From: Methanoculleus taiwanensis
Lineage (GTDB): Archaea; Halobacteriota; Methanomicrobia; Methanomicrobiales; Methanoculleaceae
Direction: 5' to 3'
Assembly (NCBI RefSeq): GCF_004102725.1
Contig: NZ_LHQS01000002.1
Coordinates: 673,984-737,983 of the forward strand
Length of the DNA stretch: 64,000 bases
In this document: positions 9,088-17,549 of the stretch, piece by piece
Position numbering within the stretch: position 1 is the stretch's first letter
Layout of the letters: each line of letters starts with the position of its first letter
Program-made: the position numbers and the translations under genes
Notes under the pieces: model-generated
What the model was told of the DNA's origin: nothing
Seen by the model: the letters and a program-made list of their open reading frames with translations, nothing else
Databases searched by the model: none

Positions 9088-9789
9088 ATGGTAAACGGAA
9101 TCATCCCGTCGCAGATGACGGCACAACTGCAAGAGATCAATAACGTGATCGGCAGCAGCATAGCATTCCTTCCGAATCTCATTCTGGCAATCATTATTCT
9201 TATCATCGGCTGGATTGTAGGGCGAATCCTCGGGCGGATCACCGCAGAAGTTCTCGACAGGATCGGTGTCGATGACGCGCTCCGGAAGACCTCCGTCGGA
9301 AAGTACATCGAACGCTCGACGATGACCCTCGGGCATCTCTTTGATCTCATCGTCCGCTGGTTCATCTATCTTATCGCAATTCTGGCGGCGGTCAGCATTC
9401 TCCAGGTTCCCGGGCTGACGGCTGCCGTTGGAGCGATTGTCGCGTACATCCCGAACGTCGTGGCATTCCTCCTGATCCTGATCATAGGGTTCATCGTCGT
9501 CGACTGGGTGCTCGACTTCATCGGCAGTATCGGTGAGCAGAATGAGATCGAGTACATGGGTCTCATCACCATGGTGCTGCGGGCGTTCTTCTACTTCGTC
9601 ATCGTGATCCTCGCCCTTGAACAGCTTCTGCTCGACCTCTCGATCATCTACGTCTTCGTCGTCCCGATCGCGTGGGGCGTCGGCATCGGCATCGGTGCTG
9701 CAATCGCCATCATCGTCGGGTTCGGCCTCAAAGACCGGGCGCCGGAGATGATGGAGGGTATGACAGGCAAGATGAAAAAGAGACAATAA
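9088..9789 (+). CDS. Small MscS/CmpX-like multi-helix membrane protein
   Basis: 233 residues with about five hydrophobic helices, beginning with LILAIIILIIGWIVGRILG, which matches the conserved TM-helix repeat of CmpX-type mechanosensitive-channel relatives. A second repeat-like helix pair (FLLILIIGFIVVDWVLDF) follows. It lacks the large cytoplasmic beta domain of true MscS. GGTGA at 9079-9083 precedes the ATG at 9088; an upstream in-frame ATG at 9067 would overlap the predicted promoter region. Likely a membrane protein involved in osmotic or envelope homeostasis, by family. It is followed by a T-rich terminator and hairpin. Confidence 0.75.
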   Translation: MVNGIIPSQMTAQLQEINNVIGSSIAFLPNLILAIIILIIGWIVGRILGRITAEVLDRIGVDDALRKTSVGKYIERSTMTLGHLFDLIVRWFIYLIAILAAVSILQVPGLTAAVGAIVAYIPNVVAFLLILIIGFIVVDWVLDFIGSIGEQNEIEYMGLITMVLRAFFYFVIVILALEQLLLDLSIIYVFVVPIAWGVGIGIGAAIAIIVGFGLKDRAPEMMEGMTGKMKKRQ

Positions 9790-9821
9790 TTTCTCTTTTT
9801 TGAGGACTCCTGTGGGAGTCC
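9790..9821 (+). terminator. T-tract and hairpin after the MscS-like gene
   Basis: A T-rich tract right after the stop is followed by a perfect 7-bp stem, GGACTCC (9804-9810) with GGAGTCC (9815-9821), around a 4-base loop. The order is T-tract then hairpin, so the T-tract alone may be the archaeal terminator. Confidence 0.5.
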
Positions 9822-10093
9822 CTCTTCTCGCCGTTTCTCTGCTCTGCAGGGGTGCCGGGTACGTTGCCGGTCGAACGGCTGTGCTCCCCCCGTTCTGATC
9901 CGGACTCCGGAGATTCGCCGACGCGGCTACGGCACACCGGTTCGGCTCTCCGGAGACCCGGTTTCGCTCTCCTGCAGGGAACGTCTCTCAAGCTCACTCC
10001 CCGGCGGGATGAGGATACTATTAAGAGTTCTGAGTACGTGATTGCGGGCACTGCCCCACACCGGCAGGAACCTGGGAAGCGGAGATGATCTGA
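9822..10093. other. Intergenic region upstream of the first PRC-barrel gene
   Basis: Together with the terminator, about 300 bp without a supported gene. An AT-rich ACTATTAAGAG near 10017-10027, about 70 bp before the next start, is the best promoter candidate. The second PRC-barrel gene has a similarly placed AT-rich box. Confidence 0.35.
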
Positions 10094-10978
10094 ATGGCGA
10101 ATGGGAGATCGAGTGTTGTTCTGGAGCGAAGGACCCGGAGGACGGAAGCGGAAGGGTTCATGAGGTCCGAGCATATTATCGGGAAGAGCGTGAAGAATAT
10201 GGAAGGCTACGACCTCGGCGAGATCGCGAGCATGTGGGTAGGACTGCTCCGGGGCCGGGTCGAGTACGTCGTGCTCGCGTACGGAGGCGGCGGCGGGAGG
10301 AAACTCTTTGCCGTTCCGATCGAGGCTCTCGCCTACCGGCCTGGGGACGATAGCTTCCTGGTAAATATCGACAAGAATGTTCTGGACTCCGAAGCGGGCT
10401 TTTCGGAGAGTGACTGGCCCCGTGAAGCGAACTGGGATCTGATCGCGTCGGACCGCCCCATCGTGCCCCCGACCCGGGAAGAGGCGCTCGCCGTGGAGTC
10501 GACCGAGGCGCCGCCCCCGGTGATCACCACGACGGAACGCGTCGTCGTGAGCGAGCGGCTTACGCCGGTCGGTAAGGTGGTCGTCGATCAGCAGGTCGAA
10601 GTTACGGCCGGAGAGTGGGCATCCACCGAAGCCTCGGAAGCTTCGGTGGCGGGAGAAATGCCTTCAGCCGGGGTCACGGAGTCTGAAGAGGCGCAGGGAG
10701 AGAGGATGGTGGTCGAACAGGAGCGGCCGGGGGGTCCGCTGCATCTCCAGCAGAAGAAAGGCGCCGGCACTGAGACGCCGTCCGCACGGCAGATAGGAGC
10801 TCCCGAGTTCCTCGTCTACCTGGAAGGCACGGAGTACCCTGCAGGGAAGCACGACCTTATCAGCCGTGCGAAGACGAACAATGCACCGAGAGACATGATC
10901 GACGTGCTCGATAGATTCGCGACAAAGAATTACTCCTCCGTCGAGGATGTAAGGAACGAGTTTAACCGGGTTACATAA
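10094..10978 (+). CDS. PRC-barrel protein with C-terminal DUF2795 domain
   Basis: 294 residues. Residues about 22-110 form a PRC-barrel (IIGKSVKNMEGYDLGEI, VEYVVLAYGG, KLFAVPIEALAY). Residues about 125-235 are a low-complexity Glu/Val/Thr-rich linker. Residues about 237-294 resemble DUF2795 (YPAGKHDLISRAK, then VLDRFATKNYSSVEDV). The N-terminal 110 residues are paralogous to the gene at 11179. PRC barrels occur in ribosome-maturation and photosynthetic reaction-centre proteins and in many archaeal stress proteins; the specific role here is unknown. The start has GGAGATGA about 6 bases upstream, and a T7 tract follows the stop. Confidence 0.8.
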   Translation: MANGRSSVVLERRTRRTEAEGFMRSEHIIGKSVKNMEGYDLGEIASMWVGLLRGRVEYVVLAYGGGGGRKLFAVPIEALAYRPGDDSFLVNIDKNVLDSEAGFSESDWPREANWDLIASDRPIVPPTREEALAVESTEAPPPVITTTERVVVSERLTPVGKVVVDQQVEVTAGEWASTEASEASVAGEMPSAGVTESEEAQGERMVVEQERPGGPLHLQQKKGAGTETPSARQIGAPEFLVYLEGTEYPAGKHDLISRAKTNNAPRDMIDVLDRFATKNYSSVEDVRNEFNRVT

Positions 10979-10981
10979 CCC

Positions 10982-10988
10982 TTTTTTT
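10982..10988 (+). terminator. Poly-T terminator after the PRC-barrel/DUF2795 gene
   Basis: A run of seven T four bases after the stop codon, the usual form of an archaeal intrinsic terminator. Confidence 0.55.
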
Positions 10989-11178
10989 ATCCACCCGGAA
11001 GTGAGATCCGTTCCGGTCTCGCTGGATTCTGCGTATCCCCGTGACGTTTTGGGCAAATTCCGCCCTGAAACAGCGCCGGTTTCACACCCCTCGGAACGCT
11101 TAAATAATCTCAATGTACCCCTACCGCCCCTGCCCCGGTGTGGCCGATGCATCCGGGCAGGCCTGGGAGATGAGTGCA

Positions 11179-11631
11179 ATGGCTGAAGGAAGATCCGGAA
11201 TGGTCATGGAGCGAAGGGTGCGGGAGACCGGGGCGGAGTGGTATATGTCGGGCGACGACGTGATGGGCAAGAGCGTCATCAACCCGCAGGGAGAAGACCT
11301 TGGAAAGATATCCGATATGCGGATCGCTTTCCCCCAGGGCCGGGTCGAGTACGTCGTCCTCAGATATGGGGGCGTGCTCGGCATGGGTGGGAAGCATTTT
11401 GCCGTTCCGGTTGAGGCACTGACGTACCGGTCGAGGGATGATGTCCTCGTCGCGAACATAGCAAAAGATACCCTGGACAAAGCGGCAGGTTTTTCGGAGA
11501 ACGACTGGCCGAGGGAGCCGGACTGGAACCTGATTGAGTCTGCCAGAGTCCGGGCACCCCCGAGCAGGGAAGAAGCGGAGGTCGTCACGACGGAGCGGGT
11601 CGAGGTGCGCGACCAACCCCGGCAGAGGTAG
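11179..11631 (+). CDS. PRC-barrel domain protein
   Basis: 150 residues, mostly one PRC-barrel (VMGKSVINPQGEDLGKI, GRVEYVVLRYGG, KHFAVPVEALTYRSRDD) with a short charged tail. It is a paralogue of the first 110 residues of the 10094 gene, and the two share an opening of the type MA(N/E)GRS...ER. That alignment and GGAGATGA upstream decide the ATG at 11179 over upstream in-frame codons. The AT-rich TTAAATAATC around 11100 is a promoter candidate. Function unknown; it sits next to a hemerythrin. Confidence 0.8.
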   Translation: MAEGRSGMVMERRVRETGAEWYMSGDDVMGKSVINPQGEDLGKISDMRIAFPQGRVEYVVLRYGGVLGMGGKHFAVPVEALTYRSRDDVLVANIAKDTLDKAAGFSENDWPREPDWNLIESARVRAPPSREEAEVVTTERVEVRDQPRQR

Positions 11632-11727
11632 ATTCCTTCCCGATGATTTTTTCGCCGGTGTGTGCGAACCACCACGACCATTTTGATGCTTCCACATAAG
11701 GGGCATCCACCACAGGAGGGTGAGTGT

Positions 11728-12171
11728 ATGGCACAAAACGTGATTGATATCCTGAAACAGGAGCACGAGGAGGTTCTCTCGATACTCGAGAAACTGTCGA
11801 GCAAGGGCATCAGCGACCGAAGCAGCATGTATTCTTCGATGAAGAGTGCTCTCCTGCCGCACATGGAGGGTGAGGAGAGGGCCGTCTATCCTGCATTTGA
11901 TCAGGCGGGCATGCACGAGAGGGTTCTGGAATCGATAGAGGAGCACAACGCCGTGAAAACCCTGCTCGGCCAGCTCGACAGCGCCTCCATGTCGAACGAG
12001 GACGAGTGGGTTGCCAGGATGAAGGTGATCCGGGAGAACGTCCAGCACCATGTCAAGGAAGAGGAGGAGATCTTCCCGAAAGCCCGACAGTCGTTCAGCA
12101 GCGGCGACCTTGAGGAGATGGGCAGCCGGTTTGAAGAAGCAAAAGGGAAAGTGCCGATGGCAGCACGCTGA
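11728..12171 (+). CDS. Hemerythrin HHE-domain protein
   Basis: 147 residues forming a four-helix hemerythrin-like bundle. Expected iron ligands appear in order: KQEHEEV (helix 1), LLPHMEGEER (helix 2), EEHNAV (helix 3) and QHHVKEEEEIFP (helix 4). Members bind a di-iron centre and may sense or scavenge O2 or NO, which fits an anaerobe. The strong ribosome binding site GGAGGGTGA a few bases upstream fixes the ATG at 11728. A T6 tract at 12179-12184 follows the stop. It is near two PRC-barrel genes, possibly a stress-response group. Confidence 0.88.
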   Translation: MAQNVIDILKQEHEEVLSILEKLSSKGISDRSSMYSSMKSALLPHMEGEERAVYPAFDQAGMHERVLESIEEHNAVKTLLGQLDSASMSNEDEWVARMKVIRENVQHHVKEEEEIFPKARQSFSSGDLEEMGSRFEEAKGKVPMAAR

Positions 12172-12327
12172 CCGCTCCTTTTTTCATGCGACGCAGGGGC
12201 GGCATGGGCATAAGATGTGCCCGTGCCGATCCGGATACCGTCATCCGCCCCCGTCCGGGAGCTGCAGTCATCTGGGAGAAGAGATGCCGGCAGGTGTTTT
12301 TTCCGAAAGGGGACGCTGGGAGATCTG

Positions 12328-12610
12328 CTAAACGAACCCGCTGGTTCGCACCGGAGAAAAGGTGGTGCCCCCGGTCGATCGGCGGGCTCGATCGAGGAAG
12401 GTGCTCACGATCGCGGTGAACTCATCCGGGTACTGGTACATGAGTCTGTGGCCTGCACCACGGAGGCCGACGGGATCCGCTCACCGATGAAGAAGGAGGT
12501 CCGGGGCGGGGCGATATTTTCCGGGCTGCTGCTCTCGGTGACGTTCGGGAGGTACTCCCGCGGGAGTGCGAGCGTCTTCCTGACCTCGGGCGCGTCCATG
12601 AGGGTGGTGG
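12328..12610 (-). pseudogene. Decayed 3' fragment of an alpha/beta-hydrolase gene
   Basis: On the minus strand one frame encodes TLMDAPEVRKTLALPREYL and then GERIPSASVVQA. A different frame continues with GHRLMYQYPDEFTAIVSTFL and ends at a TAG at 12328-12330. Read together they resemble the C-terminus of an alpha/beta hydrolase (AERIPGAxLVxxxGAGHxxMYQYP...F). Part of the expected Asp-containing segment is missing, and the reading frame is broken between VQA and GHR. The 5' part of the gene is absent, being replaced by the end of the sensor kinase. I read this as a truncated, frameshifted remnant. A sequencing error alone would not restore the missing N-terminal portion. Confidence 0.6.
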
Positions 12611-12612
12611 GC

Positions 12613-15600
12613 TTATCCGCCGCTTTCGGCTCTCCACACCCCGGCGGGAATGCGGATCTCAAACCTGACCCCCCACCCGGCATCGCCGTTCTCGATGATG
12701 GTCATTCCGGTTATGGCAAGGATCCTGCGGATGAGGAAGAGCCCGAGCCCGGTATTCCTCCCGACGCCGCGCTCGAATATCCGTTCCTTCTGGGCGTCCG
12801 GGATCCCGATCCCGTCGTCTTCGTATACGACGGTCAGACCCTCGTCGTCTGCAACGGAGGAGATCCGGATCGCCGATACCCGTTCTCCGTGGCGGACGGA
12901 GTTATCGACCAGGTTCTCAAAGACCTTCACGAGCATCGGATCCGCATAGACCTCTCCGGGGGTGCACTCGACCGAGAAGACAACCCCTTGCGGCACCTGC
13001 AGTCCCGTGGCAATTGAGCGGAGATCCTGCCAGTGCGGTTCGGTGGTGCCGAGGTTCTGGTAGACCCGGGAGAACTCGATCTGGGACTGTATCCTCCCGG
13101 TCGCCGCCTCCAGTCTCTCAAGGTAGTAGGTGATAAGCGGATCCGGTGAGATCTCCCGTGCAAGTTCGATATAGCCGAGGATGCCGGTCACCATATTGAG
13201 GATGTCGTGCCGGGTGACGCCGGAGAGGAGATTGAGTTTTTCGTTTGCAGCCCGGAGCGCCTCTTCCGCCTGCTTGCGGTCGGTGACGTTGCGGAACGAG
13301 AGCAGCATTGCCGGCTCTCCCTCGTACACGATTCTTTTTCCGGTGCACTCCACGAAGATGCGGTGGGATTCCGGTGTCAGGATAACGTATTCGTCATCCG
13401 AGACGTCGTTCCCGCGGGCAAGCTCTTCCACCCGGCAGGCGGCAGCCTCCTGTGATTCCGGGGCGATGAACTCCATGATGTTCCTGCCGATCAGGAGACC
13501 CTTCTCCCCGTAGCCTGCAACGGCTGCAGCCGCTCTGTTGGCAAGAAGGACGGTTCCTCTCCGGTCGAGGACGAGCGTGCCCTCAAGCGCATGCTCGACC
13601 AGCGTACGTGACTTCGCCTCGCTCTCCCGGAGCCTCTCCTCCATACGTCTCCGGTCGGTGATATCGACCACGATACCGGTGACGCGCCGCGGTCGCCCAT
13701 CGGATCCGCGGTCGGTTATGCCTCCCGTGTCACGGAACCAGAGGTATTCGCCGGAGGCTGCACGGATCCGGTACTCTACGTCGTAGCGGGAGACCGTCCC
13801 CTCGAGGTGGTTTCGCATCGCCTGCATGGCCGCGGTGCAGTCGTCCGGGTGGATCAGGGCAACGAAATCGGAGTAGTGTGAGAACCGTTCCCGGGGATAC
13901 CCGAGCATCTCCGCTTTCTGGTCGCTGAACGCCACGTTCCCGGTATCGCAGTCCATCTGCCACCAGGCGAGGTTTCCCATCGCCATCGCTCCTTCAAGCC
14001 TCTCCTGGTAAGCCTGCAGTTTCTCTCCGGTCTCTTTCTGCTCTGTAACGTCCCGGCCGACGGACTGGTACTCGATGATCCGTCCGCTCGGATCGAAGAT
14101 CGCCCGCCCGCTCCACCGGAGCCATCGGACGCCGCCGTCGTTTTGGATAACCCGGTGCTCGTTCATCGCAGCCGGATGTGCCGGTGTGAGGGATGCGAAG
14201 AAAGCGCTGACCTGTTCCCGTTCCTCCTCCGGAACAGCGGGGTAGAAGCGTTTCCCGATCAGGGTCTCCCGGGTAAGACCGAAGTACCGCAGGAACGCCT
14301 CGTTGGCAAAGAGGAACACTCCATCCGGCGTGAACCGGCAGATGATCTCGGTCTGGCTCTCGACGACGTCCCGGTAGCGTTCTTCGCTCTTTGCAAGTTC
14401 CTGTTGCGCCGCTGCGATCTCGTTCACCTGCTGACGGAGTTCCTCTTCGACAGCGCTCAGACGCTCGTTCGCATCGAGCAGTGCGTTGTTCTTCTCTTGA
14501 AGCGCTTCTTCACGGCATCTCAGATCGCTAATATCGTGGGTGACCGTTGCGAATCCGTCGTCACCCATCGGGATGGCAGAGATGCTGAAGTGTCTCTTCA
14601 GAGGCGAATAGTACGTCTCGAAACGTACGGCATCCCCCGATGCGACGACTCTTTCGTAGGTCTTCAGGAACGGCGGGGGAACGGAGCCGTACAATCGGGA
14701 GGCCGGCGATCCGATCGCCTGCTGGGAAGAGATGCCGGTGATCTCGGTGAACGTCGGATTGCAGTCGATGATCTCGTAGTCGACGGCGCCTCTGTTCTCG
14801 TCGCGCACCAATCTGTGGAAGGCCACCATATCGGATGTCCACCAATAGACCGACCGGAACTGCTCTTCGCTCTCCCGGAGTTTTCGGTGCGCCGCTGCAA
14901 TCTCGTCCACCTGCTGGCGGAGTTCTTCTTCCGCTGCCGCCAGCTGTTCGTTCGTTGCCAGAAGCTCTTCATTCGCCTGGAGGAGAGCCTGCTCCCCCGC
15001 TCGCTGCTCCGTAATATCACGGATGGACTCGATGGCGCCGACGACCGCTCCGGTTCCATCGTAGAGCGGCGCAGCCGTTGCCCAGAGCACCACGCTCTTT
15101 CCTTTCACCCGGGCATTCTCCGTCTCGATTACGGCGCTCTGCCGGCTGTGGCTGATCCGGGAGTACCGCTCGCGGAGAGACGTTTCGTCACCTTTCAGTA
15201 CAAGATCGATGAGAACCGGCCGCCGCTCCCCGTAAAAGAGGCGGGCATACTCATAATCTCCTTTTCCGACGACCTCGGCCGCTGCAATACCCGTCATCTC
15301 CTGGATCGCCCGGTTCCAGGCGATGACCTTCCGGTCGGTATCGATGACGAAGGTGGCATCCGGGAGGAACTCGATGATATCGGCAAACCGGCGTTCGCTC
15401 TCCCGCAGATGCTCCCCGGTGGCGGCGAGTTCGTCGAAACTTGACCGGAGTTCCTCTTCGATCGCGGTGAGTTCCTCATAAGCCGAGCCGAGCTCCTCAT
15501 GCTGCTGGATAAGCATCCTCTCAGTCTGTTTCCTCCCGGTAATGTCGAGCAGGGATGCTATGCTCCTGCTGGTTCCGGGGATACTCCCGATCGTCATGAG

Positions 15601-16683
15601 TATGTCATACGCCGTTCCATCGCGGGCAATGAACCGGAACTCATACTGATGCAGTGCCTTCGCCGGGTCGGTTCTCCGAAGCCGGTGCTGCTCGAGCATC
15701 CGATCGCGGTCGGCCGGGTTGACGAACTCGGTCCACCGTCGTTTTCCCTCGATCTCCTCGCGGGAGTAGCCCGATTGCCGGACGAACTCTGCGTTGACGA
15801 GGCTGATCGTCGCGTCCTCTTCGACGATGACGATGGCCGTTCCGGTATTCTCGACTATCGCCCGATACCGCTCCTCGCTCTCCCGGAGGGCTTTTTCCGC
15901 CCGTTTCCGGTCGGTGATATCCTGGCCCTGGGCGATCGTCGCAACGATCCGGTTTCCGTCCCGGTCGAGGATATGCGAAGAGTTCCAGAGGACGGTTCGA
16001 ACGGTGCCCGAGCGGTGGCGGATAGGGATCTCCGCCGCTTCAAGCCGTTCGCCGGTCAGTGTCGTCCGGGCCAGCGCAGTGCAGGTTTCGGGACAATTAT
16101 CCAAAAAAAGGGCGGTGAGCGGGCTTCCGACAGCTTCGGCGACCGGTATGCCGGTCAGGTTCTCGGCGGCGCGGTTGAACCGGGTGACGACGAGTTCCGG
16201 GTTCCAGACAATGATCGGAGCGTTTGCGTATCCTATGAGACTCTCGAGAAAATCGGTCTGCGCCGCAAGTTCGATCTCCGCCCGCCGCGCCTTGACGGCC
16301 TGCCGCAGCTTATGTGCAAGTTCGGCAAACTGAGCCCTCGGGTCTCCTCCTTTCTGGAGGTAAAAATCAGCACCGCTGTTCAAGGCCTCGATCACGACCT
16401 CTTCCCGGCCCTTGCCGGTGAATATGATGAACGGGACGGTGCAGCCCGACTGGCGGATCGTCTTGAGCAGTGTGATACCGTCCATTCCCGGCATCTGGTA
16501 ATCGGAGACGACGGCCTCGTAGCGTCCGGATGCCGCCTGCAGGGGCGCCTGCCTCGGATCCGAGAGAATATCGACGGCAAAGCCGCCGGTGCGTTCGAGG
16601 TAGAGTTTGGTTACTTCGAGCAGCGCCGGTTCGTCGTCGACGTATAGAACAGGGATAGGCTCGGCACCTGCAGTATCGGGCAT
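12613..16683 (-). CDS. Hybrid sensor kinase: receiver, seven PAS domains, histidine kinase
   Basis: 1356 residues, soluble. An intact receiver at the N-terminus (about 10-130) has Asp16/Asp17, phosphoacceptor Asp61 in VVSDYQMPGMDG, and Lys111. Seven PAS domains follow, most preceded by RESE-type linkers, with three coiled-coil segments of AIEEELR/AAEEELRQQVDEI type between PAS2/3, 3/4 and 4/5. The kinase core has H-box GVTRHDILNMV (His1159), N-box ENLVDNSVRHG and G-box GLGLFLIRRIL. The core is of the same type as the Cache-like kinase at 4597-6003. Putting the receiver first suggests it takes phosphate from another kinase and gates this one. It stands alone, with a TATTC-rich upstream region. 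Signals unknown. Confidence 0.9.
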   Translation of the reverse strand: MPDTAGAEPIPVLYVDDEPALLEVTKLYLERTGGFAVDILSDPRQAPLQAASGRYEAVVSDYQMPGMDGITLLKTIRQSGCTVPFIIFTGKGREEVVIEALNSGADFYLQKGGDPRAQFAELAHKLRQAVKARRAEIELAAQTDFLESLIGYANAPIIVWNPELVVTRFNRAAENLTGIPVAEAVGSPLTALFLDNCPETCTALARTTLTGERLEAAEIPIRHRSGTVRTVLWNSSHILDRDGNRIVATIAQGQDITDRKRAEKALRESEERYRAIVENTGTAIVIVEEDATISLVNAEFVRQSGYSREEIEGKRRWTEFVNPADRDRMLEQHRLRRTDPAKALHQYEFRFIARDGTAYDILMTIGSIPGTSRSIASLLDITGRKQTERMLIQQHEELGSAYEELTAIEEELRSSFDELAATGEHLRESERRFADIIEFLPDATFVIDTDRKVIAWNRAIQEMTGIAAAEVVGKGDYEYARLFYGERRPVLIDLVLKGDETSLRERYSRISHSRQSAVIETENARVKGKSVVLWATAAPLYDGTGAVVGAIESIRDITEQRAGEQALLQANEELLATNEQLAAAEEELRQQVDEIAAAHRKLRESEEQFRSVYWWTSDMVAFHRLVRDENRGAVDYEIIDCNPTFTEITGISSQQAIGSPASRLYGSVPPPFLKTYERVVASGDAVRFETYYSPLKRHFSISAIPMGDDGFATVTHDISDLRCREEALQEKNNALLDANERLSAVEEELRQQVNEIAAAQQELAKSEERYRDVVESQTEIICRFTPDGVFLFANEAFLRYFGLTRETLIGKRFYPAVPEEEREQVSAFFASLTPAHPAAMNEHRVIQNDGGVRWLRWSGRAIFDPSGRIIEYQSVGRDVTEQKETGEKLQAYQERLEGAMAMGNLAWWQMDCDTGNVAFSDQKAEMLGYPRERFSHYSDFVALIHPDDCTAAMQAMRNHLEGTVSRYDVEYRIRAASGEYLWFRDTGGITDRGSDGRPRRVTGIVVDITDRRRMEERLRESEAKSRTLVEHALEGTLVLDRRGTVLLANRAAAAVAGYGEKGLLIGRNIMEFIAPESQEAAACRVEELARGNDVSDDEYVILTPESHRIFVECTGKRIVYEGEPAMLLSFRNVTDRKQAEEALRAANEKLNLLSGVTRHDILNMVTGILGYIELAREISPDPLITYYLERLEAATGRIQSQIEFSRVYQNLGTTEPHWQDLRSIATGLQVPQGVVFSVECTPGEVYADPMLVKVFENLVDNSVRHGERVSAIRISSVADDEGLTVVYEDDGIGIPDAQKERIFERGVGRNTGLGLFLIRRILAITGMTIIENGDAGWGVRFEIRIPAGVWRAESGG

Positions 16684-16910
16684 GGCGGTCTTCCGTAGTT
16701 AGAATAAAATCTTTTCACTACTTAAGTGCTCTTATACGAACCCCGGTGCGAGCGTGCCCTGTGCGGTGAACAGACCCCTCTCCGCAGGGAATGCCGCCCA
16801 TGGGCGTCTGCCGGTGGGTGAGCCCTCTTGGTACACAGCGCCGCTGCGTCCCGGGAAGACGGCCGGAACAAAGAGAAGAGTATTCGGCTCTTGAACGACA
16901 GACATAGTTC

Positions 16911-17504
16911 ATGGATGAACGTGTGGCGGAGATCCGGGAGCATGTCAGGACGGTGTATCAGGACTCGGGGGCACACGGATTTGACCATACCGTCCGGGTC
17001 ACCCGGCTCTGCGAGCTGCTCGGCGCCCGTGAAGGTGCGAATATGGGCGTTCTCATCCCGGCCGCTCTCTTTCACGACATCGCACGGCCGCTCGAGGAGA
17101 AGGAGGGTCTTCCCCATGAAGAGGAGGGGGCGAGGATGGCGGAGTCATACCTCCGGTCGATGGACTACCCGGGCGATCTCATTCCCGGCATCGCTCACGC
17201 CATCCGGGCACACCGGTACAGCACGGGCGCGGCGCCCGAGACGCTTGAGGCACAGATCCTCTCGGACGCGGACAAGCTGGATGCGATGGGCGCCGTCGGT
17301 ATCGCCAGGACGTTCATGCAGGCGGGGGAGCGCGGAGGCGGTATTGCCGACGCCACTGCCCATTTCCACGAAAAGCTCCTGCAGTTACAGAGGTGCATGT
17401 ACACTGAGAGTGCCCGGAGTATTGCCGGGCGCAGGCATGCGTTCCTGACCGCGTTCCTCGAGGCACTCGACGACGAGATGAACGGCCACCTCCCGCGGCT
17501 GTGA
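16911..17504 (+). CDS. HD-domain metal-dependent phosphohydrolase
   Basis: 197 residues with an HD-superfamily signature: GFDHTVRV (His26), FHDIARP (His55-Asp56), His101 in RAHRYS and Asp119/Asp121 in LSDADKLDAMG. These are the expected metal ligands and catalytic residues. The family cleaves phosphate esters of nucleotides or related compounds; the substrate cannot be told from the sequence. It is close to the archaeal/bacterial YedJ-like group. The K+ channel gene follows after 45 bp on the same strand, so they may be co-transcribed. The start is the ATG at 16911. Confidence 0.85.
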   Translation: MDERVAEIREHVRTVYQDSGAHGFDHTVRVTRLCELLGAREGANMGVLIPAALFHDIARPLEEKEGLPHEEEGARMAESYLRSMDYPGDLIPGIAHAIRAHRYSTGAAPETLEAQILSDADKLDAMGAVGIARTFMQAGERGGGIADATAHFHEKLLQLQRCMYTESARSIAGRRHAFLTAFLEALDDEMNGHLPRL

Positions 17505-17549
17505 AGACCGTTCCCGGAATCTGATATACATCGGAGCAATGTACACCAT

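Noticed and set aside
12217-13017. Long open frame on the plus strand antisense to the large kinase
   Set aside because: It runs opposite the intact kinase core and carries no recognisable domain; GC-rich coding DNA often leaves such open antisense frames.
14143-15444. 433-codon plus-strand frame
   Set aside because: Mirror of the PAS region of the large kinase; composition is typical of an antisense shadow.
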